Source of the DNA: Pseudomonas sp. AKS31
GTDB taxonomy: Bacteria; Pseudomonadota; Gammaproteobacteria; Pseudomonadales; Pseudomonadaceae
Reading direction: 5' to 3'
Length of the DNA: 64,000 nt
Assembly: GCF_023634765.1 (NCBI RefSeq)
Contig: NZ_JAMLFX010000001.1
Coordinates: 532,785 to 596,784 of the forward strand
Shown here: piece after piece, positions 12,285 to 20,895 of the stretch
Layout: each line of letters opens with the position of its first letter
How positions within the stretch are numbered: the stretch's first letter is position 1
Made by a program: the position numbers and the translations under genes
Notes under the pieces: model-generated
What the model was told of the DNA's origin: nothing
The model's input: the letters and a program-made list of their open reading frames with translations, nothing else
Database searches by the model: none

Positions 12285-12572
12285 CAAGCCGCTCGACAAA
12301 GCGGCTGGCAACAAGCTCTTTAGTTCCACAAGAACAGGCAGCGATGAACCGGCCTCAACGGTTCAGAGGGTTGGCAACTGACCCGGGTGTGCAGCGTAAA
12401 GCACCAGAAGCAGTTATCCGGCGGGCAGGGACCGCGGTCGGAAAAACAATTTGAATGGACTCGTACCGCGCCAGTAGCGCCGAAAAGTCAGCTTCCTTCA
12501 TGGATACAGGATTTGAAGGAAGGCGAAGGAGCGCATTACTGAAAAGCCCGGCGTGCAAGCGCCGGGCTTTTT
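12285..12572 (+). ncRNA. Structured untranslated leader or small RNA of the tailocin operon
   Basis: About 290 nt between the promoter and the first gene with no convincing reading frame but several perfect stems: AGCCGCT/AGCGGCT (12287-12306), GAACCG/CGGTTC (12346-12364) and CTTCCTTCA/TGAAGGAAG (12492-12522). It ends with the 11-bp terminator at 12543-12572. It may be an attenuator that must be read through, or a stand-alone small RNA made on induction. No known RNA family is recognised. Confidence 0.5.
12543..12572 (+). terminator. Strong terminator at the end of the tailocin leader
   Basis: AAAGCCCGGCG-TGCAAG-CGCCGGGCTTT plus TT, a perfect 11-bp stem. It lies between the promoter and all tailocin genes, 60 bp before the first start codon. 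Confidence 0.85.
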
Positions 12573-12631
12573 GGAATGCCTGCCTGATCAAACACGACAT
12601 GCATTGAAAAAACACACATTGAGGAATGCAC

Positions 12632-13033
12632 ATGAGTCTGTATGCACTGGTCGAATACAACAGAGTGGTCCAACTGAAAGAGAGCGAAATCGCTCCTGAA
12701 GCACCGGCTTCGCCAGCCTCCGTCTGGGTTGATGTCACCGGCTCGGATGTTCGAGTGGGGTGGGGAGCTACATTCAACGGAATCTGGACCTTTTCTCCAC
12801 CGACCGAGGAAGACCTGCGAAATGAAGCCGAACAGCAGAAATGGCAACTGCTGAATGCGGCCGCCAACTGGCTGTTGATGAACTCGTTGCAGTTCAAGGT
12901 TGACCTGGCCATGGCCACGGCAGAAGAGCAGGCCCGGCTGCTGGCTCACAAACAGTACTGCATCGCTCTCAGCGACATCGATAAACAGTCGGGTTATCCG
13001 GCAAACATCATGTGGCCGGTCGCTCCTTACTGA
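12632..13033 (+). CDS. Orphan tail fibre assembly-type protein
   Basis: 133 residues. The C-terminal pattern ending in SDIDKQSGYPANIMWPVAPY matches the end of the fibre-assembly protein encoded at 40355 (NRIEKQAGFPDEVTWPVAP), so it belongs to the tail fibre assembly/chaperone group. The N-terminus (MSLYALVEYNRVVQL) is also typical of that group. It has no fibre gene beside it. The second ATG (12632) is chosen because GAGG at 12621-12624 is correctly spaced from it. It is the first gene after the tailocin promoter. Confidence 0.7.
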   Translation: MSLYALVEYNRVVQLKESEIAPEAPASPASVWVDVTGSDVRVGWGATFNGIWTFSPPTEEDLRNEAEQQKWQLLNAAANWLLMNSLQFKVDLAMATAEEQARLLAHKQYCIALSDIDKQSGYPANIMWPVAPY

Positions 13034-13132
13034 CGCATCAAGTCTGCTGTGAAAGCAGACCCATCGTGCCTGGTTCCTTGAGCCAGAAGACCACAACCAA
13101 TTCCGAAATTTATCAGGGATGAAAAACAAACC

Positions 13133-13708
13133 ATGTTGAACAATAAAATCGCTGCGCTTTTCACGACTTTTGTACTGCTCGGCACAGGTACCCACGCACT
13201 GGCTGCCAATCTGTTGGTGAACGGCAGTTTCGAGCAATCAACCTGCGGGGCAGGCTGCATTCTGGACACTCCCGCAAAAGCCAACGCCATCACAGGCTGG
13301 ACGACATTTCTGTCTGGTGCCGAATATTTCAATATGCCCAATGCGATTGGCGGCTCCGTTGCAGCAGATGGCGTGATGATCGTTGACTTGGCCAACTACG
13401 TGTACGGCAACGGCGGTGGAATACAGCAAAACTTTGCAACGACTGTCGGCGCCAAATACCGAGTGACCTTCAGTGCGGGCAATTCGCGGTTTGCCAGCCG
13501 CTCGGGCGACGGCGTCATCCAGATGAAAGTGGCAGGACAAACCGCGACCTTCAACACGCCGACCGCCAAAGGCGTTGCAGTTGAATGGGCCACCCTGACC
13601 TACGATTTCACCGCAACCACGCCGCAGACAACGCTGGCGTTTTCCAACGAGCAGAACCCGTACGCCAACTTTGCCTTTATTGATGACGTCATTGTCGAGC
13701 GTTTGTAA
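13133..13708 (+). CDS. Secreted DUF642-like / galactose-binding-fold protein
   Basis: 191 residues. A Sec signal peptide (MLNNKIAALFTTFVLLG...THALA) is followed directly by NLLVNGSFEQ, the opening strand typical of DUF642 and related jelly-roll carbohydrate-binding proteins. A single beta-rich domain follows, ending FAFIDDVIVERL, another mark of the family. Two cysteines (STCGAGCIL) could form a disulphide. It sits inside the tailocin operon between the first gene and the holin, in the same orientation, and is not part of any known contractile-tail set. Role unknown. Confidence 0.65.
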   Translation: MLNNKIAALFTTFVLLGTGTHALAANLLVNGSFEQSTCGAGCILDTPAKANAITGWTTFLSGAEYFNMPNAIGGSVAADGVMIVDLANYVYGNGGGIQQNFATTVGAKYRVTFSAGNSRFASRSGDGVIQMKVAGQTATFNTPTAKGVAVEWATLTYDFTATTPQTTLAFSNEQNPYANFAFIDDVIVERL

Positions 13709-13816
13709 CGCCTGTAGACGGGGAGCGCTGGTTTTACTCAAACGTGAGAGATGACCTCAATGCATCGGGTCTGCTCACAATTTCTTGTTTCCTCAACGCT
13801 ACCCCGGAGGCGTGAC

Positions 13817-14155
13817 ATGACAAATGAGCAACAAGCCCTGGCCGACATGCCGATCTGGCTGGTCATCCTCCTTGCCGTAGTGGGCGGGGTGTCCGGCGAA
13901 ATGTGGCGCGCCGACAAGGAGGGCGCTCGCGGCTGGTCATTGCTGCGGCGCCTGGCCCTGCGCTCGGGCGCCTGCATGATCTGCGGCGTGTCGGCGATCA
14001 TGCTGCTGTATGCCGCCGGCATGTCGATCTGGGCCGCCGGCGCCTTCGGTTGCCTGACCGCAATGGCCGGCGCCGACGTCGCTATCGGTCTGTATGAACG
14101 CTGGGCGGCCAAGCGCATCGGCGTCTGCGAAATCCCCCCTCGCGACCACCCTTAA
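13817..14155 (+). CDS. Holin of the tailocin lysis system
   Basis: 112 residues with about three hydrophobic segments (MPIWLVILLAVVGGVSG, SGACMICGVSAIMLLYAAG, WAAGAFGCLTAMAGADVAIG) and a charged C-terminus. It resembles the R-pyocin-type holin that opens the tailocin operons of pseudomonads. GGAGG at 13806-13810 is well placed for the ATG at 13817. It would make the inner-membrane lesion that releases the endolysin encoded 31 kb downstream. Confidence 0.85.
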   Translation: MTNEQQALADMPIWLVILLAVVGGVSGEMWRADKEGARGWSLLRRLALRSGACMICGVSAIMLLYAAGMSIWAAGAFGCLTAMAGADVAIGLYERWAAKRIGVCEIPPRDHP

Positions 14156-14225
14156 CCTTAGTACTTCTCCGTGCCGCCATTTTGGCGGCAGGGCTGCGCG
14201 TGGACGATTGAAAAGGAGGTCATGT

Positions 14226-14747
14226 ATGCCCACACCGATCCAGCAGCCGTCGCAGCTGTTCACCGCCCTCGCGACGACGCTGCGCAACACTGCCGGGCTC
14301 AACCTCAACGTCGGTAATCACGATGATTTCACTGCGCCGGGGGACCATGCCTGGGCGTTGATCAGCTTCGACCGCAATGGACCGGGAGTGCGCGCCGCTG
14401 ATGGGCGAATTGCTCATGTCATGACGGTGTCCCTGCAAGTCATCCCGGCCCTTGCCGCCAGCGCATTTGCAGCGTGCGATCTGATCGCGGTGCTGAAAAA
14501 CCTGATCACCGATAACCGCTGGAACCTGCCTGGCGATCAATGCGATCTGCCGATGAATATCGATGGCTTGCCGTCATTGCTCATCCGTGGCGATCAGCAA
14601 TACAAGGCCTGGACCCTGACGTTCAACCAGACCCTCTACCTCGGCCCGACCTTGCTCGACGATCCGCTGGGCACGCCGAAATTCGCTCGCACCTGGGAAG
14701 TCAGCAACATCGACGACCCCGACCAGTACACCGCGCTGGAGGCCTGA
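14226..14747 (+). CDS. Tailocin 1 collar / tail-terminator-like protein
   Basis: 173 residues, immediately before the V-W-J-I baseplate genes and after the holin. This is the place of PA0615, the collar protein of R2 pyocin. AAGGAGGT at 14213-14220 supports the ATG at 14226. The sequence (LFTALATTLRNTAGLNLNVG, WALISFDRNGPGVRAADGRI) shows no motif I can name. The role is inferred from synteny. Confidence 0.65.
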   Translation: MPTPIQQPSQLFTALATTLRNTAGLNLNVGNHDDFTAPGDHAWALISFDRNGPGVRAADGRIAHVMTVSLQVIPALAASAFAACDLIAVLKNLITDNRWNLPGDQCDLPMNIDGLPSLLIRGDQQYKAWTLTFNQTLYLGPTLLDDPLGTPKFARTWEVSNIDDPDQYTALEA

Positions 14748-14750
14748 CCA

Positions 14751-15359
14751 ATGTTCGACGCATTACTGCGCATGCAACTCGGCCCGATCATCGAACGCCT
14801 GGCCGAGATGGAAGCGGAAATCGACGACCTGCACCGTCGCGCCGAAAGCTTTTGTCGCATCGGCATTTGCCAGACCGTCGATGCCGCGAGCAACACCTGT
14901 CAGGTCAGCCACGGTGGCTTGCTCACGCCAGCCATCAAGTTTTTCAACCCGAGTGCCGGCGCACAAAGCGAGTCGCGGATTCCGACGGTAGGCGAGCAGT
15001 GTTTGCTGTTCAACTACGGCAGCGGCGAAAGCGGCGCACAGAGCGTGGCGTTGTTTGGTTTGAACAGTGACCGTTTTCCGCCAGCCTCTACGATCCCGAC
15101 GCTGACCCGTCGAGTGCATCAGGATGGCAGCGAAAGCGGGTACGACGACGCCACACACACCTTGCATTGGCAAAACGGTCCGGCAACGTTCAACGGTTCT
15201 CGTGAATCGCTGGAATTGAGCATCGGCCCGGCGCAACTGGTGCTGACGCCACAGCTGATCACTCTGCAACTGGGGGCAGTCGGCTTGAGCATTGACGCTT
15301 CCGGCGTGCACTTCAGTGGCCCATTGGTCGATCACCAGGGCCGTGTCATCAGCCCCTGA
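14751..15359 (+). CDS. Tailocin 1 baseplate spike (gpV-like)
   Basis: 202 residues. A coiled N-terminus (LAEMEAEIDDLHRRAE), then an OB-fold-like region (ICQTVDAASNTCQVSHGG, VGEQCLLFNYGSGESG) and a C-terminal beta-rich section (LELSIGPAQLVLTPQLITLQLG...) expected of the trimeric beta-helix spike. The C-terminus does not show the HxH iron-binding tip motif of P2 gpV. It is first in the V-W-J-I baseplate cluster. Confidence 0.88.
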   Translation: MFDALLRMQLGPIIERLAEMEAEIDDLHRRAESFCRIGICQTVDAASNTCQVSHGGLLTPAIKFFNPSAGAQSESRIPTVGEQCLLFNYGSGESGAQSVALFGLNSDRFPPASTIPTLTRRVHQDGSESGYDDATHTLHWQNGPATFNGSRESLELSIGPAQLVLTPQLITLQLGAVGLSIDASGVHFSGPLVDHQGRVISP

Positions 15360-15373
15360 TTCAAGAGCTTCCC

Positions 15374-15706
15374 ATGATCGGAATCGATAGAGACAGCGGG
15401 GCCACGGTCGACGACTGGCTGCAGTTTGTGCAGCGCGCGACCAGGGCCCTGACCACGCCGCTGGGCACCCGGCAAAAAAGGCCCCTTTATGGCTCGCTGA
15501 TCCCGTCGCTGCTGGGGCAGAACCTCGGCGATGACGTCCTGCTTCTGGCCCAGAGCCACGCGGCGCAGGCGTTCTACAACGCACAGAACGGGATCAGCGA
15601 TTTTCAGCCGAGCGTGATCGTCGCCAGCCGTCAGGGCGCAGGTCTGCTGCTGCGCTTTGCCGGCACCTGGAAAAACCGTCAACAAACCTTCGAGGTCGTG
15701 ACATGA
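15374..15706 (+). CDS. Tailocin 1 baseplate gpW / gp25-like sheath initiator
   Basis: 110 residues of the gp25/W lysozyme-like baseplate family. MIGIDRDSGATVDDWLQFVQ is the usual opening, and TRQKRPLYGSLIPSLLGQNL corresponds to the conserved GTRPF-like region. It overlaps gpJ by 4 bp. In R2 pyocin the counterpart nucleates sheath polymerisation. Confidence 0.9.
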   Translation: MIGIDRDSGATVDDWLQFVQRATRALTTPLGTRQKRPLYGSLIPSLLGQNLGDDVLLLAQSHAAQAFYNAQNGISDFQPSVIVASRQGAGLLLRFAGTWKNRQQTFEVVT

Positions 15707-16698
15707 GCATGTTGATCCCCGGCCAGAACCAATTGGCCGAACCCGCGCTGATCACCGTTGAAGCCTTTGAAGACTTGCTCGCCGAGTTCAAGACTTTCGT
15801 CATCGAATACGTCGGTGCGCGCTCGCCGGACAGTGCCGCAAAACTCAAGACCAGCCTGGAAAACGAGAGTGAACTGCTGACCCTGGCACTTGAGGCTTTC
15901 TGTGTGCGGCTGCAAACCCATGAGCGCAAGTACAACGCTCGCATCAAACAGATGCTGGCGTGGTGGGCGACCGGCAGCAACCTGGATGCGCGACTGGCGG
16001 ACATGGGGCTGGAGCGGCAGTTGCTCGATCCGGGCGACCCGGCGGCATTCCCGCCGGTGCCGGCGATTTATGAAAGCGACGACGATGCTCGCTTGCGTTA
16101 TTACCTGGCGCCCCATGCGCCGGCAGCCGGTTCGCGGATGCAGTATCGCCGCGAAGTTTTCACCCTCGGTGAGCGTCCGACGGTGCAGGTCGAATCCACC
16201 GAGTCGGGTGTGGTGAACGTCACGTACACCTTCAACCCGGACGGTTTCGCCGCGCAGGTCAAGGATGGCAACGCTCGGCGCACCGCGCCGGGCGAAGTGC
16301 AGGTCACTGTGCTGTCCCGCGAAGGCGATGGCACGCCGTCCGCAGCATTGCTTGAGGGCGTGCGTCAGCACTTCGCGCGGCCTGATGTGCGACCGGAAAC
16401 CGACCTTGTCACGGTCAAGGCTGCCGACATCCAGCGCTACAAAATTCGTGTCGTCGCCAAGATCAATTCCGGCCCCGATTCGGGCCTGACCAAAGTCGCC
16501 GCGCAACAGCAATTGCAGGCTTATGCCGACAGCTGTCATCGCCTCGAAGGTCGAGTCGATCCGAGCTGGATCGACTACACACTGCACAGCGCCGGTGCCG
16601 TGCAACTGCAGATTCTCGAACCGCTGGCGCCGATCGTGACCAGCGCGTTTCAGGCGCCGTACTGTACGGCGGTCGAAGTCGAGGTGCTGACGCTATGA
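15703..16698 (+). CDS. Tailocin 1 baseplate gpJ-like (triplex/wedge) protein
   Basis: 331 residues of the baseplate J family. The alpha-helical N-terminus is followed by NLDARLADMGLERQLLDP, DDDARLRYYLAPHAPAAGS and VTYTFNPDGFAAQ, then a C-terminal DVRPETDLVTVKAADIQRYK, all typical of P2-like gpJ. It overlaps both neighbours by 4 bp and would form the baseplate triplex with gpI. Confidence 0.92.
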   Translation: MSMLIPGQNQLAEPALITVEAFEDLLAEFKTFVIEYVGARSPDSAAKLKTSLENESELLTLALEAFCVRLQTHERKYNARIKQMLAWWATGSNLDARLADMGLERQLLDPGDPAAFPPVPAIYESDDDARLRYYLAPHAPAAGSRMQYRREVFTLGERPTVQVESTESGVVNVTYTFNPDGFAAQVKDGNARRTAPGEVQVTVLSREGDGTPSAALLEGVRQHFARPDVRPETDLVTVKAADIQRYKIRVVAKINSGPDSGLTKVAAQQQLQAYADSCHRLEGRVDPSWIDYTLHSAGAVQLQILEPLAPIVTSAFQAPYCTAVEVEVLTL

Positions 16699-17330
16699 GT
16701 GAAAAAACTCAGCGCCCGACGCTGCTGCCGGCGAACAGTTCAGCACTCGAACGAGGGCTGGATCTGGGCTTCGGCGCACTGCTTGATCGCATCGCGCCGC
16801 CGTTCCCCGAACTGATGAACCCGAGCGAAACGCCGGTCGCGTTTCTGCCGTATCTGGCAGCGGATCGCGGTGTTGCTGAATGGAGCACCGCCGCCCCGGA
16901 AGCGGAAAAACGCCTGACCGTTGAACTGGCCTGGCCCACCGCGCGCCAGGCCGGCACTCGCAAGGCGCTGGAAAACGCTGCCAAGGGTTTGCAACTGCGC
17001 CCGGAAATCCGCGCCTGGTACGAACAGACTCCGCCCGGCACGCCGTACAGCTTTTCCGTACGAGCCTTCAGCGACCAACCCTACAGCGAAGAAATCGACG
17101 CCCGTCTCGACCGACGTCTGGCGGATGCCAAGAGCGAGCGCGATGTGCTGACGGTCTCCGTTGGCTTGAGCGCTTTCGGCAATCACGTCATCGGCGCCGC
17201 GACGTTCTGCGGCGAACTGACCACGGTTTATCCGGTGTTCATCGAAGGCCTTGAAACCTCGGGAGAGGCGTTCATGGCCGCCGGCATGTACACCGTCGAA
17301 ACATCCACTATTTATCCTCAGGGGGCCTGA
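16695..17330 (+). CDS. Tailocin 1 tail protein gpI-like
   Basis: 211 residues. LPANSSALERGLDLGFGALLDRI is the P2 gpI opening, and FLPYLAADRGVAEWSTAAPEAEKR follows with the usual tryptophan. It joins the baseplate to the fibre encoded immediately after it (0-bp gap), and completes the V-W-J-I cluster. Confidence 0.92.
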   Translation: MSEKTQRPTLLPANSSALERGLDLGFGALLDRIAPPFPELMNPSETPVAFLPYLAADRGVAEWSTAAPEAEKRLTVELAWPTARQAGTRKALENAAKGLQLRPEIRAWYEQTPPGTPYSFSVRAFSDQPYSEEIDARLDRRLADAKSERDVLTVSVGLSAFGNHVIGAATFCGELTTVYPVFIEGLETSGEAFMAAGMYTVETSTIYPQGA

Positions 17331-20084
17331 ATGGCTGACTATTACACCCTGCTCACCAACGCAGGGATTGCCTACGAAACGGCGTGTAAAGCCGCGGGCA
17401 CGCCGATCAAGTTGACGCAGATATCCGTCGGCGACGGCGGCGGCACGGTCTACAACCCGGCCGCGACCGCCACCGCGCTGAAGCGCGAAGTCTGGCGCGG
17501 GCCGCTCAATGCGCTGTTCCAGGACGAGAAGAATCCGAGCTGGCTGCTCGCCGAAGTGACCATTCCGCCGGATGTTGGCGGTTGGTATGTGCGGGAAGCG
17601 GGGCTTTGGACTGACACCGGCGTTCTCTATGCCATCGTCAAATATCCGGAGTCGTTCAAGCCGGTTTTGGCGACGTCGGGGTCGGGTAAAGAGTTCTACA
17701 TTCGGTCGATTTTCGAGACCAGCAATGCGTCCTTGGTGACGTTGTTGATTGATGACACCGTGGTTAAAGCCACCCGTGCCTGGGTCATGAGTTATCTGGC
17801 CGAAGAACTCGGCAAGCTGGATGGCAAGCAGTCGGTGCGTGTTGCTGCATCCAGCAACATCGTATTGAGTGGTGCGCAGCAAATTGACGGTGTCGCAGTG
17901 ATTGCTGGCGACCGCGTGCTTGTTGCGAACCAGACCCTGGCCAAGGACAACGGCCTGTGGGTTGTCGCGAACGGCGACTGGGTGCGGGCAACCGATGCCA
18001 ATACCAGCGCCAAGGTCACGCCGGGCCTGACGGTCATGGTCGAGGAAGGCACGGCGAACGGTGATTCGCTGTGGCATTTGACCACCAATGCGCCGATCAC
18101 CCTCGGCACGACTGCGCTGACGTTCAAGATGCTCGCGGGGCGAACCGGGATTGCGGCCGGGACTTACAAGAGTCTGACGGTTGATGAGTATGGCCGGGCG
18201 ACTGCCGGTGCCAACCCTGAAACATTGGCCGGGTTTGGCATCAAGGATTCGTACACCAAAGCTGAAGTTGAGGCGCTGATTGCCAAGGCCTCAGCGTTGC
18301 CGGTGGGTTCGATTGTGGCGTTCCCGGTCAATTCGCCACCGCCGGGTTTTCTGGAGCTGGATAACAGTGTTCAGAGCAGTGCACTTTACCCAGACCTTAG
18401 CGCTTATCTGGGTGGCAAGTTCAACAAGGGGAATGAGGGGGTCGGTAATTTCCGCTTGCCGGAAACTCGCGGGGAATTTTTGCGCGGTTGGGATCATGGA
18501 CGTGGCAGCGATGTCGGGCGCGCAGTAGGCAGCTGGCAATCTGACGAAGTAAAAGCGCACGCTCATACAACCGTTTACGAATTAGTCACAGACTTGTTTG
18601 CGGCAGGAACGGTTACTCGCAACTTCGTTCAGGATTATGGAACGTCGAATAATGTGCAAACAAATGCGGCTGGTGGGGCTGAAACCCGCCCGCGTAACGT
18701 CGCCGTCATGTGGTGCATCAAAGCCTGGAACGCCCCGGTCAATCAGGGAAACATCGATGTAGCAGCACTGGTCAAGGAAGTATCGCGGCTCGGATCTGCC
18801 GTGCCAGTCGGTGCGGTAATGGCTTTCCCGACGGGTATCGTTCCACCGGGTTTTCTGGAGCTGGATGGCAGTGTGCAGAGCATTGCGACTTATCCGGATC
18901 TGGCCGCCTATCTCGGCACTGTCTATAACAAAGGCAATGAAGGCGCAGGTAACTTCCGATTGCCGGAGTCGCGCGGTGAATTCCTGCGCGGTTGGGATCA
19001 TGGGCGTGGCGTGGATGCGAACAGAAGCCTGGGTAGTTGGCAAAAAGGCAGTTTGCAATCTTTTGACCCTTCAAACGTCAATCCAGCAGTTTCTGGCCTC
19101 TGGCATAACACCGCATCGGATGCGGATATAGCCAAGTTACATGGGCTGGACCCGCACACGGCTTCTGACTATACCGTTAGTAACGCTGTTTTCAGCGCGG
19201 GCTCGACGCCGGTAAGCGTGGGTGCTTTAGGTGTTTCCCGCCCGCGCAACCTGGCGGTGATGTGGTGTATCAAAGCCTGGAATGCACCAATCAATCAGGG
19301 AAGCATCGACATCGCCTCTCTGGCTGCTGACGTCAAACTGGTTCGTCTAAATGGTGCGGAAGTAGGCGCCATGCGTAATCTGAGAATATCGCTGCCTGTC
19401 GCGGCCTCTGTTGCAACGGTTACTGCTGATCAACTGATTGTCGAGCAGCCGGGTGTCGCGCAGTACAAATTGTCGAATCTCAATCTATCGCTCGATCTGA
19501 CAACCGTCGGTGCAGGTGGCATGGACACCGGTATCGCTCCAGCAAGCGGTAGTGTCGGCATTTACGTCATCTACAACCCCGAGTTAAGGGTTGCGAAGTT
19601 GCTGGGCATCAATGCGACATCTAGTTCCGTTCCCGACGTTTATGCCGGCACCAGCATGCCCGCCGGTTATAGCGCAAGTGCGCTCGTCAGTGTGTGGCAA
19701 ACAGATGCCAATCGATTGATGAACACCGGCATTCAGCATCAGCGTTCAATTTCCATTGCTCAGACGATAGTGCTGGAAAACGGTTTATCGATGTTGCCGA
19801 CACCGATCTCGCTGGCCTCTGTTGTTCCGAGGAATGCGAAAACTGTCGGTGGTTATGTTCATTACATCGGAAGCGCTGATTTCCCAGGTGGTGGCTCTCT
19901 GGGGCTTTCGTCGGATGTTACCGAAGTGGGGCTGAAAGCATGCGGCATCGGTGGAATCGTCGGACTGGGTGTTCTCAGCCCATTCTCTGATCTGGTCATG
20001 ACGACTCCGCAGACTATCTTTTATCGACTCTATTCGTCGGTTTCCCGTGCAAACGATGTCCACATCTCCCAATACACTTTTTAA
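17331..20084 (+). CDS. Tailocin 1 tail fibre (gpH-like) with duplicated tail-collar module
   Basis: 917 residues. The N-terminal phage fibre anchor (about 1-160; MADYYTLLTNAGIAYETACK, VGGWYVREAGLWTD) docks to the baseplate. A repeat with AAGTYKSLTVDEYGRATAGA follows. Then come two copies of a tail-collar module, residues 323-480 and 491-664, each with PPGFLELD, NFRLPE(T/S)RGEFLRGWDHGRG and RPRN(V/L)AVMWCIKAWNAP. The unique last 250 residues should carry receptor binding. Base composition of 18560-18660 and 19050-19230, and of the last third, looks more AT-rich than the baseplate genes, as expected for exchanged specificity segments. Confidence 0.9.
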   Translation: MADYYTLLTNAGIAYETACKAAGTPIKLTQISVGDGGGTVYNPAATATALKREVWRGPLNALFQDEKNPSWLLAEVTIPPDVGGWYVREAGLWTDTGVLYAIVKYPESFKPVLATSGSGKEFYIRSIFETSNASLVTLLIDDTVVKATRAWVMSYLAEELGKLDGKQSVRVAASSNIVLSGAQQIDGVAVIAGDRVLVANQTLAKDNGLWVVANGDWVRATDANTSAKVTPGLTVMVEEGTANGDSLWHLTTNAPITLGTTALTFKMLAGRTGIAAGTYKSLTVDEYGRATAGANPETLAGFGIKDSYTKAEVEALIAKASALPVGSIVAFPVNSPPPGFLELDNSVQSSALYPDLSAYLGGKFNKGNEGVGNFRLPETRGEFLRGWDHGRGSDVGRAVGSWQSDEVKAHAHTTVYELVTDLFAAGTVTRNFVQDYGTSNNVQTNAAGGAETRPRNVAVMWCIKAWNAPVNQGNIDVAALVKEVSRLGSAVPVGAVMAFPTGIVPPGFLELDGSVQSIATYPDLAAYLGTVYNKGNEGAGNFRLPESRGEFLRGWDHGRGVDANRSLGSWQKGSLQSFDPSNVNPAVSGLWHNTASDADIAKLHGLDPHTASDYTVSNAVFSAGSTPVSVGALGVSRPRNLAVMWCIKAWNAPINQGSIDIASLAADVKLVRLNGAEVGAMRNLRISLPVAASVATVTADQLIVEQPGVAQYKLSNLNLSLDLTTVGAGGMDTGIAPASGSVGIYVIYNPELRVAKLLGINATSSSVPDVYAGTSMPAGYSASALVSVWQTDANRLMNTGIQHQRSISIAQTIVLENGLSMLPTPISLASVVPRNAKTVGGYVHYIGSADFPGGGSLGLSSDVTEVGLKACGIGGIVGLGVLSPFSDLVMTTPQTIFYRLYSSVSRANDVHISQYTF

Positions 20085-20094
20085 GGGGTCATCT

Positions 20095-20604
20095 ATGTTT
20101 AGAGCCTACTCAAATGTGGGGACGACCTTTCGGTGTGTCGCCCCAGACTGGCCATTGGCTGACGGTGAAGTACTGTTTGACCATGAACCCACCCTTCAAG
20201 AGCTGGAAGATGCCTTCGGTTTAGCGAACGGCGAGATGTTCGTCAAGCATCAATTGGACCTAATTGCTGAAGAGCGATTTCGCCGAGAAGGTTTGGGCAT
20301 CGTGGTTGCGGGAGTCGGTATAGACTCATCCCGTGACAGTCAATCACTGATCGCTGGAATGGCGGTTTCCGCGATGCTCGATCCTGAATATCGCTGCAGC
20401 TACAAGTCTGTCGCGGGGTTTGTCGATTTGACCGCCCCGCAAATCCTGCAAATTGCACAAGCTTTGCGGTCTCATGTTCAGGCCTGCTTTGATCGGGAAA
20501 AAGCGTTGTCCGAGTGTGCTCGAGCAGGAAAGTACGGCAGCGAAATGCTGACCGAGGGCTGGCCAGACTCCATGATTGAAACGCCAGTCACAAACCTTCA
20601 GTAG
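20095..20604 (+). CDS. Tailocin 1 fibre assembly chaperone, DUF4376-type
   Basis: 169 residues. The C-terminal half (RFRREGLGIVVAGVGIDSSR, DSQSLIAGMA, GFVDLTAPQILQIAQALRSH) is the DUF4376 pattern found in fibre-associated chaperones. AAGGGGTC precedes the ATG at 20095. It lies directly after the fibre, in the gpG position of P2-like tails. Confidence 0.85.
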   Translation: MFRAYSNVGTTFRCVAPDWPLADGEVLFDHEPTLQELEDAFGLANGEMFVKHQLDLIAEERFRREGLGIVVAGVGIDSSRDSQSLIAGMAVSAMLDPEYRCSYKSVAGFVDLTAPQILQIAQALRSHVQACFDREKALSECARAGKYGSEMLTEGWPDSMIETPVTNLQ

Positions 20605-20687
20605 AACGCCCCTGAATTTCGGGGCGTTTTCTTATCCCCCAAACGCATTCAACACCCGCCAAAGCCCCTCCCCACGAGGGGCTTTCC
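20605..20687 (+). terminator. Two tandem hairpins after the tailocin 1 fibre chaperone
   Basis: AACGCCCC-TGAATTT-CGGGGCGTTTT (20606-20630) is followed by AAAGCCCCT-CCCCACG-AGGGGCTTT (20661-20686). Both have terminator shape. They fall between the baseplate/fibre block and the sheath/tube block, so they could lower or set the level of downstream expression. Confidence 0.75.
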
Positions 20688-20707
20688 CGTTTATGGAGAA
20701 ACGAAAA

Positions 20708-20893
20708 ATGGCAACCCGCCAAACCTACACCGTGCTCGTTCCATTCCCCACCGGCGGTGGGCACTGGTCGAGCGTCGGTCAAGACCTTGATCTTCTCGAC
20801 GTCGAAGCCAGTGCCCTGCACAGCGCCGGTCGACTGGAACTGAAAACCCCCTCCACCCAGGCCAAAAAGGCCGCTGCCAAGAAGGCTGACTAA
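20708..20893 (+). CDS. Small pre-sheath protein (DUF2635-like)
   Basis: 61 residues: MATRQTYTVLVPFPTGGGHW, a central LDLLDVEASALHSAGRLEL and a lysine/alanine-rich tail. It sits directly before the sheath, as does the DUF2635 protein of tailocin 2 (28019). R2 pyocin lacks an obvious counterpart in this place. Function unknown. Confidence 0.7.
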   Translation: MATRQTYTVLVPFPTGGGHWSSVGQDLDLLDVEASALHSAGRLELKTPSTQAKKAAAKKAD

Positions 20894-20895
20894 CC

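Noticed and set aside
12260..12454. A 64-codon frame in the tailocin leader
   Set aside because: It begins inside the promoter/operator, has no ribosome site, and its translation matches no family. The region is better read as structured RNA.
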